From assembly GCA_028874915.1 (NCBI GenBank), contig JAPPHA010000092.1, positions 1 through 44,692 of the forward strand: DNA of 44,692 nt. Direction: 5' to 3'. Position numbers and translations under genes: made by a program. Below the pieces are notes generated by a model. It was not told where the DNA came from, searched no databases, and worked only from the letters and a program-made list of their open reading frames with translations. The DNA comes from Paracoccaceae bacterium. Lineage in GTDB: Bacteria; Pseudomonadota; Alphaproteobacteria; Rhodobacterales; Rhodobacteraceae. This document shows, in pieces, positions 1 to 8,956 of this stretch (its first letter is position 1; the number at the start of each line of letters is the position of its first letter).

Positions 1-60
1 AGTCGTTTCAACGGCTTGCGCGCCGTTGACACGGAGATTTCAAAATGAAGATCCGACTAA

Positions 61-222
61 CTGCTGAAGTTCCTTTGCCGGAGCGTCGCCGACTATCAGG
101 ACACCGTCGAACGCATGCTCGAAGCCGATATCGGCATCGAGAAATACTTCAGCTACATCGTCATCAAGCCGCCGATCGCGGGCCGCTGCCCGGTGGTCAA
201 ACGGTTCGCCGGCGAGGGTTAG
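61..222 (+). pseudogene. AsnC/Lrp-family regulator, C-terminal relic
   Basis: The frame encodes about 54 residues and ends at TAG 220-222. It carries the pattern VADYQ...ML..DIGIEKYFSYIV.KP, which resembles the last beta-strand/helix part of the ligand-binding (RAM) domain of Lrp/AsnC regulators. The N-terminal helix-turn-helix is absent and a stop codon (TAA 58-60) lies directly upstream in frame, so this is a remnant and not a working regulator. Its end overlaps the convergent cupin gene by 4 bases. The assignment rests on motif resemblance only; the rest of the gene may have been lost by rearrangement. Confidence 0.45.
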
Positions 223-887
223 GCCGGCCGTTCGGTGGTCAGCGGCACCGAGAGATAGACGCCGAACTCCTCGCCCACGTCGCAGCTCACCCGGGCATGC
301 ACCCGGCCCTGGCGGTCGAAGAAGCGCTGCTTGTTGCCGACCGGGAAAACGCCCTCGTGCCAGATGATCGGGTGGATGTAGAGACCGCATGAACCGTCGC
401 ACCAGAATGCGACGACCTTGTCGGGCGTGATGTCGTCGCCGGGTAGCGCCGCGGGCACGACGAACGGGCCGGGATTGAGCGGATAGAACAACTGCCCGCC
501 GTCCGGGTGATAATTGAGGTGCCAGAGCAACACCTTGTCGCGGGGCCCGGTGGCGGCGTCGGCGCTGGCGGATTGCGGATCGACCGACCAGCCGAGCACG
601 TAGTCGCCGTTCACCGCATCGTTCTGGCCATAGAGCACGTCGCCGCGCCAGGTGCTCTCGAATACGCCCTCGATCCAGCCGCCTTCGTCGCCGGTGTCCG
701 GATCGACCGGCCGCCAGCCTTGGGCCGGCCAGCGGACGATCTCGATCTCGAAATTGTCCGGATCGTCAACCAGGCAGCCGTAACCTTCTAGCGACTCGTT
801 CGTTGCTGCGATGAGCGGCACGGTGTGCAGGTCGAGCGTCGGCTTTTCCGACGCGTCGAACTTGTAGACAGGCGCGGCGTTGTTCAT
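219..887 (-). CDS. Ureidoglycolate lyase-like cupin protein
   Basis: The predicted protein has 222 residues and starts at the ATG at 887. It resembles the AllA/ureidoglycolate lyase family, whose members release glyoxylate from ureidoglycolate in purine and allantoin breakdown. Visible family marks are the GYG near the N-terminus, the HPDGGQLFYPL segment, the CDGSCGLYIHP..WHEG segment with likely metal-binding histidines, and a C-terminal CDVGEEFGVYLSVPL strand. It is longer than the roughly 160-residue E. coli AllA but similar to the longer proteobacterial branch. No other allantoin genes are visible, so the substrate is not established. A more general sugar- or organic-acid-binding cupin role is possible. 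The start abuts a decayed gene (888-1565), so its promoter must lie within that relic. Confidence 0.65.
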   Translation of the reverse strand: MNNAAPVYKFDASEKPTLDLHTVPLIAATNESLEGYGCLVDDPDNFEIEIVRWPAQGWRPVDPDTGDEGGWIEGVFESTWRGDVLYGQNDAVNGDYVLGWSVDPQSASADAATGPRDKVLLWHLNYHPDGGQLFYPLNPGPFVVPAALPGDDITPDKVVAFWCDGSCGLYIHPIIWHEGVFPVGNKQRFFDRQGRVHARVSCDVGEEFGVYLSVPLTTERPA

Positions 888-1565
888 GGGGTCGTCCGTC
901 GGGAAACGATCAACTCGGCGGCCTTGACGTCTTCCCACTCGGCAAGCAGCGTAAGACGCTGATTGGCGTGCTCCTTCTCCAATCGCTGCAGAAGTGCAAG
1001 GCGCTCATGAAGCGGGCGCAGTTCCTCGACTTGGCGGCGAAGGCGGATGAACCCTTCCACGTCCACGCGCGATTTCTGCAACTCGCGCAGAAACCTTTCG
1101 TACTCAGCCTGAAAACCGCTGCCGTCGTATGTCCCAAGTGGCCCGCACCTTGTCGATGCCGTGATCTGCGCGCGCCAACGCTTGTTCCAGGCTGTCTGCA
1201 ATGCGACCGAGTTCCCCTTCCAATTCGGTGAGCGTTCCGGTCGCGTGCGAAAGGATGTCCCGGCCAGGCAGCTCCTCGAGCGCCCGTACTACCAAGAAGG
1301 CAAGGTCGATCGACAGCTCGCTTCGCAGAGTGTCCAGCCCCTCCCGGAACGGAGCTAGACTTGAGGAACCGAACCAAGCATCCGTTCCTCCCGCACGAGC
1401 AGGCTCGTCTCCTGCAGGCGCTCCTCAAGGCCCACTTCCTGGAATCGCTCGAGCGTTTCCTCCAGCCCGGGAATCGCGGCGAGGCGTTCTTCAACCGACG
1501 CGATCTCGGCGCGCGCGTCGCACAAAGCGCGGCGGTTCTTGGCGAGGTCGCGGATCACCGACGTC
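888..1565 (-). pseudogene. Frameshifted coiled-coil segment of an SMC/TrlF-like ATPase
   Basis: Three minus-strand frames can be joined into one heptad-rich Leu/Glu/Arg coiled coil of roughly 220 residues. The first piece (from about 1565) contains EERLAAIPGLEETLERF. After a shift near 1370 the chain continues with FREGLDTLRSELSID and TELEGELGRIADSLEQAL. After a second shift near 1145 it continues with AEYERFLRELQKSRVDVEG and LRRQVEELRPLHERLALL. No Walker A, Walker B or nuclease motif is present, so only the middle of a larger ATPase-like protein remains. TrlF-type or SbcC/RecN-type ATPases are possible parents; I cannot tell which. It begins inside the 3' end of rnd. Confidence 0.5.
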
Positions 1566-2732
1566 TTCCGCCGGGCTGGATTCGACGATCCGGATTCGGC
1601 TGCCGTCGATGGCCAGCGCAATCTCTCCTTTTGCCAGCCGAACGGCATCCCGTCCGAAGAGGTCGTATCGCCAGCCCTTGAGAACGCGGGCGTCAGGCGT
1701 GCCGACGACGAGGTCCTCGAGGTCCGTGGCACTCGCGATCAGGGCGGTTGAAACCGTCGCCTCATCCGCCCTGGCTTTCAAGAAAGCCCGAAGAAGCGCC
1801 AGAAGAGCCGGGTTCTGATTGATGGGTTTCGCCGGCTTTTGGCGAGGCGGGAGGGCGTGATCAGGAAGGGCTGCGACCTTCTTTACGACGTCAAGGATGC
1901 CATCAGCCACGAGTCCCCGGCAGAGGTGTCGGGGAAGGAATCGGGATTTCGCAAGTTCTGCCGAAGTCACCGGCCGGATGGAGGCCGTTTCCATGAGCGC
2001 CTTGTCGCTGAAGACCCGGTTTCTCGGGATGTCCCGGCGTTGGGCAACCTCTTCGCGAAACCGTGCTAGTTCCCGAATTGCGGCCAGGGTCCGGCCGGAA
2101 GCGTTTCCAATCTTTAGACGCTCCCAGGCTCTCTCGGGATCGATGCAGTAGAGGTCAGGGCTGAGCAACTCCCGGAACCCCTCTTGCACCCAACGGCTTC
2201 GTCCCTGTTCCAGCAGTCGGTGGCTCAAATGTTCGTAAACCGAACGAAGATGAGTCACATCGCCAAGCGCATAGCCGACTTGGCGCGCCGTCAAGGGCCG
2301 GACATCCCAATTGGAAAACTGGCTGGCTTTGTCGAGCGAGCGCCTGGAAATGGCACGAACCAGCGCCTCATAGCCAACCTGATCGCCGAATCCGCAGGCC
2401 ATCGCCGCAATCTGGGTATCGAAGAACGGTTCCGGAAAAACCTGCCGGTCGAGATAGAAGATTTCCAGATCCTGACGGGCCGCATGAAAGACCTTTGTCA
2501 CCGAGGAATTGGCAAACAACTGGTAGAGGGGATCCAACGAAAGTCCGGGAGACAACGTGTCAATGGCTGCGGCCGCAGCGTCATCAGACCCAGGGTAAGC
2601 GAGTTGCACAAGACAGAGTTTCGGAAAAAATGTCCGATCCCGGGTAAACTCCGTATCAACCGTGACATAGGGATGGGCCGCACAAGCGTCACAGAATTCG
2701 GCAAGGTGGTCGGTCGTGTCAATCAGCGTCAT
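1491..2732 (-). CDS. rnd: Ribonuclease D
   Basis: This is a 413-residue 3'-5' exoribonuclease that trims tRNA and other small-RNA 3' ends in the cytoplasm. The DEDD catalytic set is visible: VDTEF (D26, E28) for Exo I, HAARQDLEIF (D88) for Exo II, and YALGD (Y154, D158) for Exo III. An HRDC-like region follows at about 205-290 and a second one in the C-terminal third. The start is ATG at 2732. The last 30 or so residues after LAIDGSRIRIVES are rich in Pro and Arg and overlap the coiled-coil relic in another frame. The tail is therefore probably an accidental extension after loss of the native stop. tRNA-Asn lies about 220 bases upstream on the same strand. Confidence 0.9.
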   Translation of the reverse strand: MTLIDTTDHLAEFCDACAAHPYVTVDTEFTRDRTFFPKLCLVQLAYPGSDDAAAAAIDTLSPGLSLDPLYQLFANSSVTKVFHAARQDLEIFYLDRQVFPEPFFDTQIAAMACGFGDQVGYEALVRAISRRSLDKASQFSNWDVRPLTARQVGYALGDVTHLRSVYEHLSHRLLEQGRSRWVQEGFRELLSPDLYCIDPERAWERLKIGNASGRTLAAIRELARFREEVAQRRDIPRNRVFSDKALMETASIRPVTSAELAKSRFLPRHLCRGLVADGILDVVKKVAALPDHALPPRQKPAKPINQNPALLALLRAFLKARADEATVSTALIASATDLEDLVVGTPDARVLKGWRYDLFGRDAVRLAKGEIALAIDGSRIRIVESSPAEDVGDPRPRQEPPRFVRRARRDRVG

Positions 2733-2828
2733 CGGAGTTCCATACCCCGTTGCATGAGAGGCGCCTGCGACCGCCCGTCACGCCCGCAATCCGGCAGGAA
2801 CCGCGACGGATCCGGTTTCCGTAACATT

Positions 2829-2854
2829 CGAACCCGGGCTCAGGCCCGGATTCG
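2829..2854 (-). terminator. Hairpin downstream of tRNA-Asn
   Basis: An inverted repeat pairs 2829-2839 with 2844-2854 (10 of 11 positions) around a 4-base loop. It lies about 100 bases beyond the 3' end of tRNA-Asn and before rnd, both on the minus strand. There is no U-tract after it, so it may be an RNA-processing or stability element instead of an intrinsic terminator. Confidence 0.3.
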
Positions 2855-2951
2855 TTGCCAGGCCTGGCTCACCGCATTTACCGCACGCATCCCGACAAAT
2901 TGGGGCCCTTCGACACGATCATTTCCAGGATGATTTCACGTGTTGAAGTGG

Positions 2952-3026
2952 TGGCTCCGGCGGTAGGGTTCGAACCTACGACCAATTGATTAACAGTCAA
3001 CTGCTCTACCACTGAGCTACGCCGGA
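2952..3026 (-). tRNA. tRNA-Asn (GTT)
   Basis: The reverse complement folds as a complete cloverleaf of 75 bases including an encoded CCA (TGG at 2952-2954 on the plus strand). The acceptor arms TCCGGCG and CGCCGGA pair fully with discriminator G. The D-arm contains AGCTCAGTGG, the anticodon loop reads CTGTTAA with anticodon GTT, and the T-arm contains GGTTCGAACC. The anticodon decodes asparagine codons AAC/AAU. It is followed on the same strand by rnd, an apt neighbour because RNase D matures tRNA 3' ends, though the pairing may be chance. Confidence 0.95.
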
Positions 3027-3101
3027 ACAGCAAAGTCAATGTGCGGTCAAGTCTATAGCAAGTCCCGCGAACCTGCGTCCACCGAATTCGCAAGGTCCCT
3101 T

Positions 3102-4049
3102 TCAGACCAATCGGTACCGCCCCTGAGCTTGGCCCGGTCGCTCCATTTGCACGCGTCCGCGCGCTTCAAGATCAACAAGGTGGGCAATGACGTTGCGGGT
3201 TGCGGCCGAAATCAACCGTCCGTCAATCCCGGAGTAAATCATTCCGGCGATTTCCTCGGGAGCAAGAGTTCGACCGGAGAGCGCATCAAGGATTTGTTGT
3301 TCCCGATCCAGCCTGTGCCGGATCTGCCAGTCAATCATCGCGTGAGGATCTTCGACGGCACCTCCATGTCCCGGGAAAAAGGCCCGGTCTCCGGCTCTCT
3401 CCGCCATACGTCTCAGAGACTGCATGAATTCTTGCATGTCGCCATGAGGCGGCGACACCATTGTCGTTGCCCACCCCATGATGTGGTCACCGGTAAAGAC
3501 GATGCCCGTCTCACGCCAGGCGAAACAGAGATGGTCAGCGAGGTGTCCGGGCGTATGCAGGGCTTCCAGCACCCAATCGCCGCCTGATACGACCGTTCCG
3601 TGATCCAACGACTCGTCCACGTCATGGCCGTGATCAATTCCTTCGCCTCCGCCGAGATCCGGAAGGCGTGCCGTTTTCCCGCTGACCCCGCCATGCCTGT
3701 CCCCCCGGAACTGCGCCTGCGCCCGGGCCATGTCGCCAAATCCGAGGATTGGTACGTCGAGTTCCACCGACAGGCGGCGGGCGAGTGGCGCATGATCGAC
3801 ATGCGCATGCGTGACGAGGATATGGGTGACCGTTGCGCCTCTCGTCGCATCCATCAGCGCCCGGTAATGGGACGGTTCATCAGGGCCCGGATCGATGACG
3901 GCAAGGCGATCGTATCCGAGTATGTAGCTTCGCGTACCTGTAAATGTCATGGGCCCGGCGTTGGGCGCCGTCACGACCCTAAGCCCCGGGACCAATTCCT
4001 CGGCTTCCCCGATCCGGGGCGAGTGGTCGGTGACGAAGGGTGAGTTCAT
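3102..4049 (-). CDS. Metallo-beta-lactamase-fold hydrolase (LACTB2-like)
   Basis: The protein has 315 residues from the ATG at 4049; the frame remains open to a TTG at 4061, but ATG is preferred. The metallo-beta-lactamase zinc signature H-x-H-x-D-H is at residues 81-86 (THAHVDH). Further likely ligands are in LHTPGHLADH and FTGDHIMG. A C-terminal winged-helix-like region (about 250-315) fits the LACTB2/YcbL-like branch, which includes glyoxalase II-like hydrolases and an RNA endonuclease. The substrate cannot be deduced. A region of about 75 bases separates its stop from tRNA-Asn. No operon partner is visible. Confidence 0.85.
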   Translation of the reverse strand: MNSPFVTDHSPRIGEAEELVPGLRVVTAPNAGPMTFTGTRSYILGYDRLAVIDPGPDEPSHYRALMDATRGATVTHILVTHAHVDHAPLARRLSVELDVPILGFGDMARAQAQFRGDRHGGVSGKTARLPDLGGGEGIDHGHDVDESLDHGTVVSGGDWVLEALHTPGHLADHLCFAWRETGIVFTGDHIMGWATTMVSPPHGDMQEFMQSLRRMAERAGDRAFFPGHGGAVEDPHAMIDWQIRHRLDREQQILDALSGRTLAPEEIAGMIYSGIDGRLISAATRNVIAHLVDLEARGRVQMERPGQAQGRYRLV

Positions 4050-4379
4050 ACGCCGGGGCAACCGGAATCGAAATTACGATGCTTCATGAATGGACGGAGG
4101 AAACCGCGATCGCTCAACGCACGATGGCCTGCAGAACGGAAGCGATGACTGACCGTTGTCCAAGTCTGGACGTACAGTCAAAGTGCCCGACTCCGGAAAC
4201 CGCCACCGCCTGCCCGGCCGGTTACCGGCACTGACCGTTGGCGACAATGACTGCCGCTTCGTTGTAAGCGACAGCCCGGAGCCGATCGGCCACCGGGATT
4301 TCGGATGTCCGACAATCCACCGAAGCGGGCTCGACTTGCGCAGGGGTCTTCCTGTCCATATCCATGTCAGCATCCTGCC
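4050..4379. other. Divergent intergenic region without a gene
   Basis: This 330-base spacer lies between the divergent hydrolase and histidine-kinase genes and must carry both promoters. I looked for a response-regulator gene that usually precedes an EnvZ-like kinase and saw none on either strand. No convincing hairpin or binding-site repeat was found. Confidence 0.6.
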
Positions 4380-5765
4380 ATGATGACTCGATCAATCAAG
4401 CCGATTTTGCCGCGCAGCCTCTTCGGACGCTCGATCCTGATCCTGATCGTCCCGATCATTCTCGTTCAGATCGTCGTTGGGACAATTTTCGTCGATCGGC
4501 TGTTTCGAGACGTAACCGTTCAAATGACGACATTCGCAGCCCAGGAGATCGACTTCGTCATCGGGCAGATCGAGGGTCATGAATTCGGACGCGGCGACTC
4601 GCCAGATCCGCTGAGATTGAGCGCTTTCGCAACGCCCTTCGGGATTTCGACCCCAAGGAATCCGAGTGAAGGGCGCTGTCCGTCAACAGACAGCAAGCTG
4701 CTGTGGGACGTCACGGGTCGGCATGTCATCGATGTTCTCAGGCAGGAAATACCGGCCGTTCAAGCGGTCGACCTGACCAGCAACAAACGCGAAGTCCGGC
4801 TTTGCGCGAGCACAAGCGCCGGCACAATCGAATTCACAGTCCCAAGAGCCAAGGTTTCGGCACGAAATCCCCATCAACTCCTCGTGGCAATGGTATTGGC
4901 GTCTCTCCTTTTCACGGCCATTTCAATTCTCTTTCTGCGCAATCAGATCAATCCGATCACCGGATTGGCCAGGGCAGCGGAGTCATTCGGTATGGGACAC
5001 AGCGTTCCCTTCCGTCCACGCGGTGCCCTCGAGGTTCGGCGTGCGGGAAGCGCGTTTCTCACCATGCGGGATCGTATCGAACGCCATATCGAACAAAGAA
5101 CGATCATGCTCTCCGGTGTCAGTCACGACCTGAGGACACCGCTGACCCGAATCAAGCTGTCACTGTCCCTTATGCCGGAGGACGAGGAAACCCGGTTGAT
5201 CCGGCGCGACGTCTCCGAAATGGAGAAGACGCTGGACGAGTTTTTGGCCTTCGCCAGCGACGCTGCCGGAGAAGAGGTCAAACCCATCATTGTCAAACAG
5301 TTGGCGATAGATCTGGTCGGCAACCGCAAACGATCCGGCGATGACGTCGACCTGAGGATCATGACCTCCGTCGACGATCAGGTCGTTACAAATGCACGCC
5401 GGGCGGCGTTGGCCCGAGCCATCGACAACCTGCTCTCCAATGCCTGTCACCACGGCTCCTCAGTTCGGCTCAGTGTCGACGTACGGAACGAAATGGTCGC
5501 GTTCATTGTCGAAGACGACGGACCGGGAATCCCCCCAAGCCAGCGACAGTCCGTCTTCCTGCCGTTTTTGCGTCTGGATGACGCCCGCAATCAGGACAAA
5601 GGAACCGGAATCGGTCTGGGTCTGACGATTTCCAAGGATGTCGCCGAGGCCCATGGGGGGACCGTGGAACTCGGCACCAGCGAGAACCTCGGAGGCCTAA
5701 AGGCTGTCCTGTCGGTGCCCAGGACGCCCGACATCTTGCCAAGGGCCGATCAGTCTTCCGGTTAA
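4380..5765 (+). CDS. EnvZ-like sensor histidine kinase, orphan
   Basis: This 461-residue inner-membrane kinase starts at the ATG at 4380 (a second ATG follows at 4383). TM1 covers about 17-39 and TM2 about 166-186, with a periplasmic sensor of about 125 residues between them. A HAMP segment follows. The phospho-acceptor histidine is H249 in GVSHDLRTPLTRIK. The ATPase boxes are DNLLSNACHHG (N), VEDDGPGIP (G1) and GTGIGLGLTISKD (G2). The layout matches EnvZ/OmpR-type systems, but no response regulator is encoded within the window. The partner must lie elsewhere or has been lost. The periplasmic domain shows no sequence I recognise, so the signal is unknown. Confidence 0.88.
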   Translation: MMTRSIKPILPRSLFGRSILILIVPIILVQIVVGTIFVDRLFRDVTVQMTTFAAQEIDFVIGQIEGHEFGRGDSPDPLRLSAFATPFGISTPRNPSEGRCPSTDSKLLWDVTGRHVIDVLRQEIPAVQAVDLTSNKREVRLCASTSAGTIEFTVPRAKVSARNPHQLLVAMVLASLLFTAISILFLRNQINPITGLARAAESFGMGHSVPFRPRGALEVRRAGSAFLTMRDRIERHIEQRTIMLSGVSHDLRTPLTRIKLSLSLMPEDEETRLIRRDVSEMEKTLDEFLAFASDAAGEEVKPIIVKQLAIDLVGNRKRSGDDVDLRIMTSVDDQVVTNARRAALARAIDNLLSNACHHGSSVRLSVDVRNEMVAFIVEDDGPGIPPSQRQSVFLPFLRLDDARNQDKGTGIGLGLTISKDVAEAHGGTVELGTSENLGGLKAVLSVPRTPDILPRADQSSG

Positions 5766-6717
5766 GCCCGCCAACCGAAATGGCCGTCGGGTTCTCGAAC
5801 GAGGACTGCCTCATGATCAAGCAACCGACTCAACACTTCGGGCTAGATCACGCCGAGGAAGTTGCCAGGTGGCGATTTATTGATGCCGGCGAGACGCGAG
5901 ATAGTCGCGACTCAAACCATCCGAAGCTGGAACGAGGCGGGGCAATTGTGGCGACATGAGCGGACACCCGCAGGTATTACAGGGTATGGAATCGATCGTC
6001 GCGGGACACATGATTCGCCGGGTGCGTTTGACGAATGGAGGCACCTGCTTCGCTGATGTCCAGGCGAAGAATGGCGGTCCCGATCCTGGGATCAACCGGT
6101 GAATTCGGTGTCCTTGCGCGAGTTCGGCGATGCTCCTGAACGCCTGCGGGGGCACCCTGGCCGGCCGGGCGGGGATCACGGAGGTCGGGGCTCGGGGTAG
6201 TCGAGCGAGGAGCGCCACCGGACGGACCGCAGAGAAGGGTGCGATTGCGCCGACGAACGCTCCCGGCATCTGGGCACCCGGACCGCCCAGAGGTTCAAGG
6301 CGGTCCGCGTCGAACGAATCTCATGGCAGCGCCGGCAACGGCACAATTGCAAAGGATTGGTGTTTTTTGCACGAAAGGCATCTTTCGGCGAAATTCCGTG
6401 GTCCCGCGCGAAGGAACATTCCAGACGGATCTGCCAGACGGCGAGCTTTGAGCGTAAATCGGATCCGACCGGAAACGAGAACCCGGACGACAGCGCAATT
6501 GGGTCGGCAGGTTCCATCACAGTCTTGAACCCGTTATGCCTCTCGGCGCGAATCCCTTGTCCATCCGGGGCGAGGCCGTTGCCAGGTCCATCCGGGCTTG
6601 AGGACGTCCGCAGATCGCCGGAAAGCGCGGAGAGGGATGCGACGAAGCTACCCGCGTCGAGCAGTGATCGATCAGCGCCCGGCAAGAACAAGGACCGGCA
6701 CAAGGAGAGCGCATGCA
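5766..6717. other. Gene-poor region, 0.95 kb
   Basis: No frame here looks like a conserved protein on either strand. Short frames exist, for example one of 49 codons from about 5956, but their composition is not protein-like. The strong ribosome-binding site AAGGAG at 6702-6707 at the right edge belongs to the lyase homologue. The region could hold remains of deleted genes; I see no terminal inverted repeats or target-site duplication. Confidence 0.55.
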
Positions 6718-8193
6718 ATGCCCGTAATCCTGGACAGATTGTCGGACCTCACGCTTCACGACGCATGGCGTGTCGGTTTCGAGAACGCCGAAGCGGCCTT
6801 TTCGCCCCGCGCCAAGGTCCGGATCGACGAATGCAGGCAGGCGTTCGAACGCCTCCTGGCCTCCGGGAATGCCGGATTCGTCTACGGATCGACGGCCGCG
6901 CCCGGTGCACGGGCCAAGGTACCCCTTTCGCCCGACAAGCAGGAACGGTTGGCCAAGTCGCAAAACCTCTTCGCTCCCAGGGCATTCGGGGGCGGGAACA
7001 AATGGGTGCCCGAGCATGCCGTGCGACTGGTGCTCTTGGCGCGCGCTGCCGGCTACATCGAAGGACATGGCCGGGTTCGCCCGGAAACTGCCGAATGGGT
7101 CGTGTCCCTGCTCTCCCGGCCTGTTCCGGAGATGCCGTTCGACGCGGCAACGGGCCCCGGCGAAGTCATGCCCTTGAGCTGGCTCTATCCTCGCCTCTCG
7201 GAAGTCGATCTGGCCCCCGGCGAAATCATGTCACTGTACAATGGCTCGCCTTGTGCGACGGGGTTTGTCACGGACGCGGCGCTGACCGCATCGCGTCGCC
7301 TTGCCCTGTGCGAGCGCGTGTTCGCCCTGGCCATCGAAGCAGTCGCAGCCCCGTTGGATGCCTACGATCCGGCGCTGCTGGACATCACGGCGGACCCACA
7401 TCAGTGCGGTGTCCTGTCCCGACTGAATGAGCATCTCTCGGGTGTGCCGTCACGCGACCGGCTGCCCCATCAGGCGCCGGTTAGCTGGCGCATCATTCCT
7501 GGAGTGTTGGGAACGGCAGCCAAGGCTGTGCACGACGCCAGTGAGACGGCCCTGCAGTCCCTCCGGTCCGTTGCGCACAATCCGGTCTATTTGCCTCCTG
7601 ATTCGATTCATCCGGACGGGCGCGCCATTTCCCCCGGTGGCTTTCACAACCATCAGGCCAGCAGGGCAATCGACATCCTGAATGCCGCAGCCGCGGACAT
7701 CTGCGCTCTTGCGACCAAGCTCACCGCCCGGCTTCTCGACGGTGCGCCATTCGGGTTGCCGAAGCTTCTTGTTCCCGAGGATTCCGGCGTGATCGGGACG
7801 GAGTTTCTCGCCTGGTCGCAAACGAGCCACGCGGAGCGAGCGCGACAGGCGGCCGCCCCTGCAGTTCTGACCATCGGCCTGGAAGATCCAGGAGGCGGCC
7901 AGTCCGATGTCGCCGCCCCCGTCTTCCTGGCGTTCGAGCGACATCTGGAGGCGTGGGACTCAGTCGAAGCAACGCTTGCGACTCTCGCCGTTGCTGTCGC
8001 CGAGGCATTCAGAATCACGACGCGGCCACCGCCACCGCGTCTGAAAGAGTTCCACAAGGCCATCGATGAGATCGTGGCGCCCTTTGAACTTGAGTCCATT
8101 GCCGAGCTCGGAGAGTCACTGCGCAACGTCAAGGGCGCCATGTCCGATGCAATACTCGGTCGTGGCCGGCTGGCGCCTCTCATCCAGCCCTGA
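6718..8193 (+). CDS. Aromatic amino acid lyase (HAL/PAL) homologue lacking the MIO triad
   Basis: The protein has 491 residues, starting at ATG 6718 with AAGGAG 10 bases upstream. It aligns by eye with histidine/phenylalanine ammonia-lyases along its whole length. VYG at 55-57 matches the catalytic Tyr-Gly motif. SLYNGSP at 172-178 matches the conserved LINGT. VSWRIIPGVLGT matches the SLR.QP motif. GGFHNHQAS matches the NFHGQP region. Where active lyases have G-ASG-D-L-A-P-L and build the electrophilic MIO group, this protein has TGPGEVMPLS (145-154). The Ala-Ser-Gly triad is gone and one residue is missing. It is therefore unlikely to be a normal ammonia-lyase. It may have a new reaction or a binding role. 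No pathway partner is adjacent. Confidence 0.75.
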   Translation: MPVILDRLSDLTLHDAWRVGFENAEAAFSPRAKVRIDECRQAFERLLASGNAGFVYGSTAAPGARAKVPLSPDKQERLAKSQNLFAPRAFGGGNKWVPEHAVRLVLLARAAGYIEGHGRVRPETAEWVVSLLSRPVPEMPFDAATGPGEVMPLSWLYPRLSEVDLAPGEIMSLYNGSPCATGFVTDAALTASRRLALCERVFALAIEAVAAPLDAYDPALLDITADPHQCGVLSRLNEHLSGVPSRDRLPHQAPVSWRIIPGVLGTAAKAVHDASETALQSLRSVAHNPVYLPPDSIHPDGRAISPGGFHNHQASRAIDILNAAAADICALATKLTARLLDGAPFGLPKLLVPEDSGVIGTEFLAWSQTSHAERARQAAAPAVLTIGLEDPGGGQSDVAAPVFLAFERHLEAWDSVEATLATLAVAVAEAFRITTRPPPPRLKEFHKAIDEIVAPFELESIAELGESLRNVKGAMSDAILGRGRLAPLIQP

Positions 8194-8485
8194 GCGACCG
8201 ATGGGCCGTGGCCTGTCATCTCCTCCGTCGTTCGCCCCTCGCCTGCATCCGGTCTGTTCGGTGTCCTTCCGGAAGCAGGTGCCACTCGCATGGGCGAACG
8301 CGACCCGTGGTCCGGCACGTTCCCGCACCCAGCCTGACGCCGACGGAACCGTTCTATTGCGCGTGGCGATTGTCCACGGACGGCACACCATTTGACGGGT
8401 TCAGGACGCCTGCAACAGGGCGAGACTGTGATTCATCGATTTCGGCTGCAAAGCGTTCTCGAGTCCGGCGCCTCGCCTTCCAATT

Positions 8486-8956
8486 CTATTCGATCACGAT
8501 TTCCGCAACATGCGTGACCGGGAAGTTCACCGAGCGAGCGATGAAGCACATCGCGTTGGCCTGTTCGTGCAGCCTTTCCGCGACTGTAGCGTCACTGTCG
8601 CCGGTTATCGTGATCCGCGGCCGGAGCGTGACCCTTTTGAACTCCCCGGCGCCGTCCGGGTGAGTCCGCATCGTGCCGTCGGCGGCGTCCTCATAGGCCG
8701 TCACAACGACCCCGGCGCTCGCGCACAGATGCAGGTACCAGAGCATGTGGCAGGCCGACAACGCCGCGACCAGCATGTCCTCAGGATTGTGCCAGGCCGC
8801 ATCGCCCAGGTAGGCCGGATCGGCCGAGCCCCGGATGACGGGCTTGCCCGTGCAGGCTATGTCATGGTCCCGCCCGTAGCCCCTGTAGCGACGTGTGCCC
8901 TCACCCCGATTGCCAGTCCAGGTCACCGTCGCGCTGTAGGTGTGGTCCCTGGCCAT
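8486..8956 (-). CDS. OsmC-family peroxiredoxin-like protein
   Basis: This 156-residue cytoplasmic protein starts at ATG 8956; a purine-rich GGAGGG lies very close upstream (8960-8965). The OsmC/Ohr family reduces organic hydroperoxides with two cysteines. Both are present: C69 in LSACHMLWY and C137 in NAMCFIARSVN. The N-terminal strand pattern HTYSATVTWTGN and the HNPEDMLVAALSAC segment are typical for the family, and the YLHLC sequence fits the OsmC/YhfA branch. It converges with the lyase homologue and precedes a Kef-type antiporter gene on the same strand. Both could serve electrophile or oxidant defence, which is an inference from position. Confidence 0.88.
   Translation of the reverse strand: MARDHTYSATVTWTGNRGEGTRRYRGYGRDHDIACTGKPVIRGSADPAYLGDAAWHNPEDMLVAALSACHMLWYLHLCASAGVVVTAYEDAADGTMRTHPDGAGEFKRVTLRPRITITGDSDATVAERLHEQANAMCFIARSVNFPVTHVAEIVIE

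Noticed and set aside
5956-6105. Short plus-strand frame of 49 codons in the 0.95-kb gap
   Set aside because: No ribosome-binding site and no resemblance to a known family; length is within chance for this GC content.
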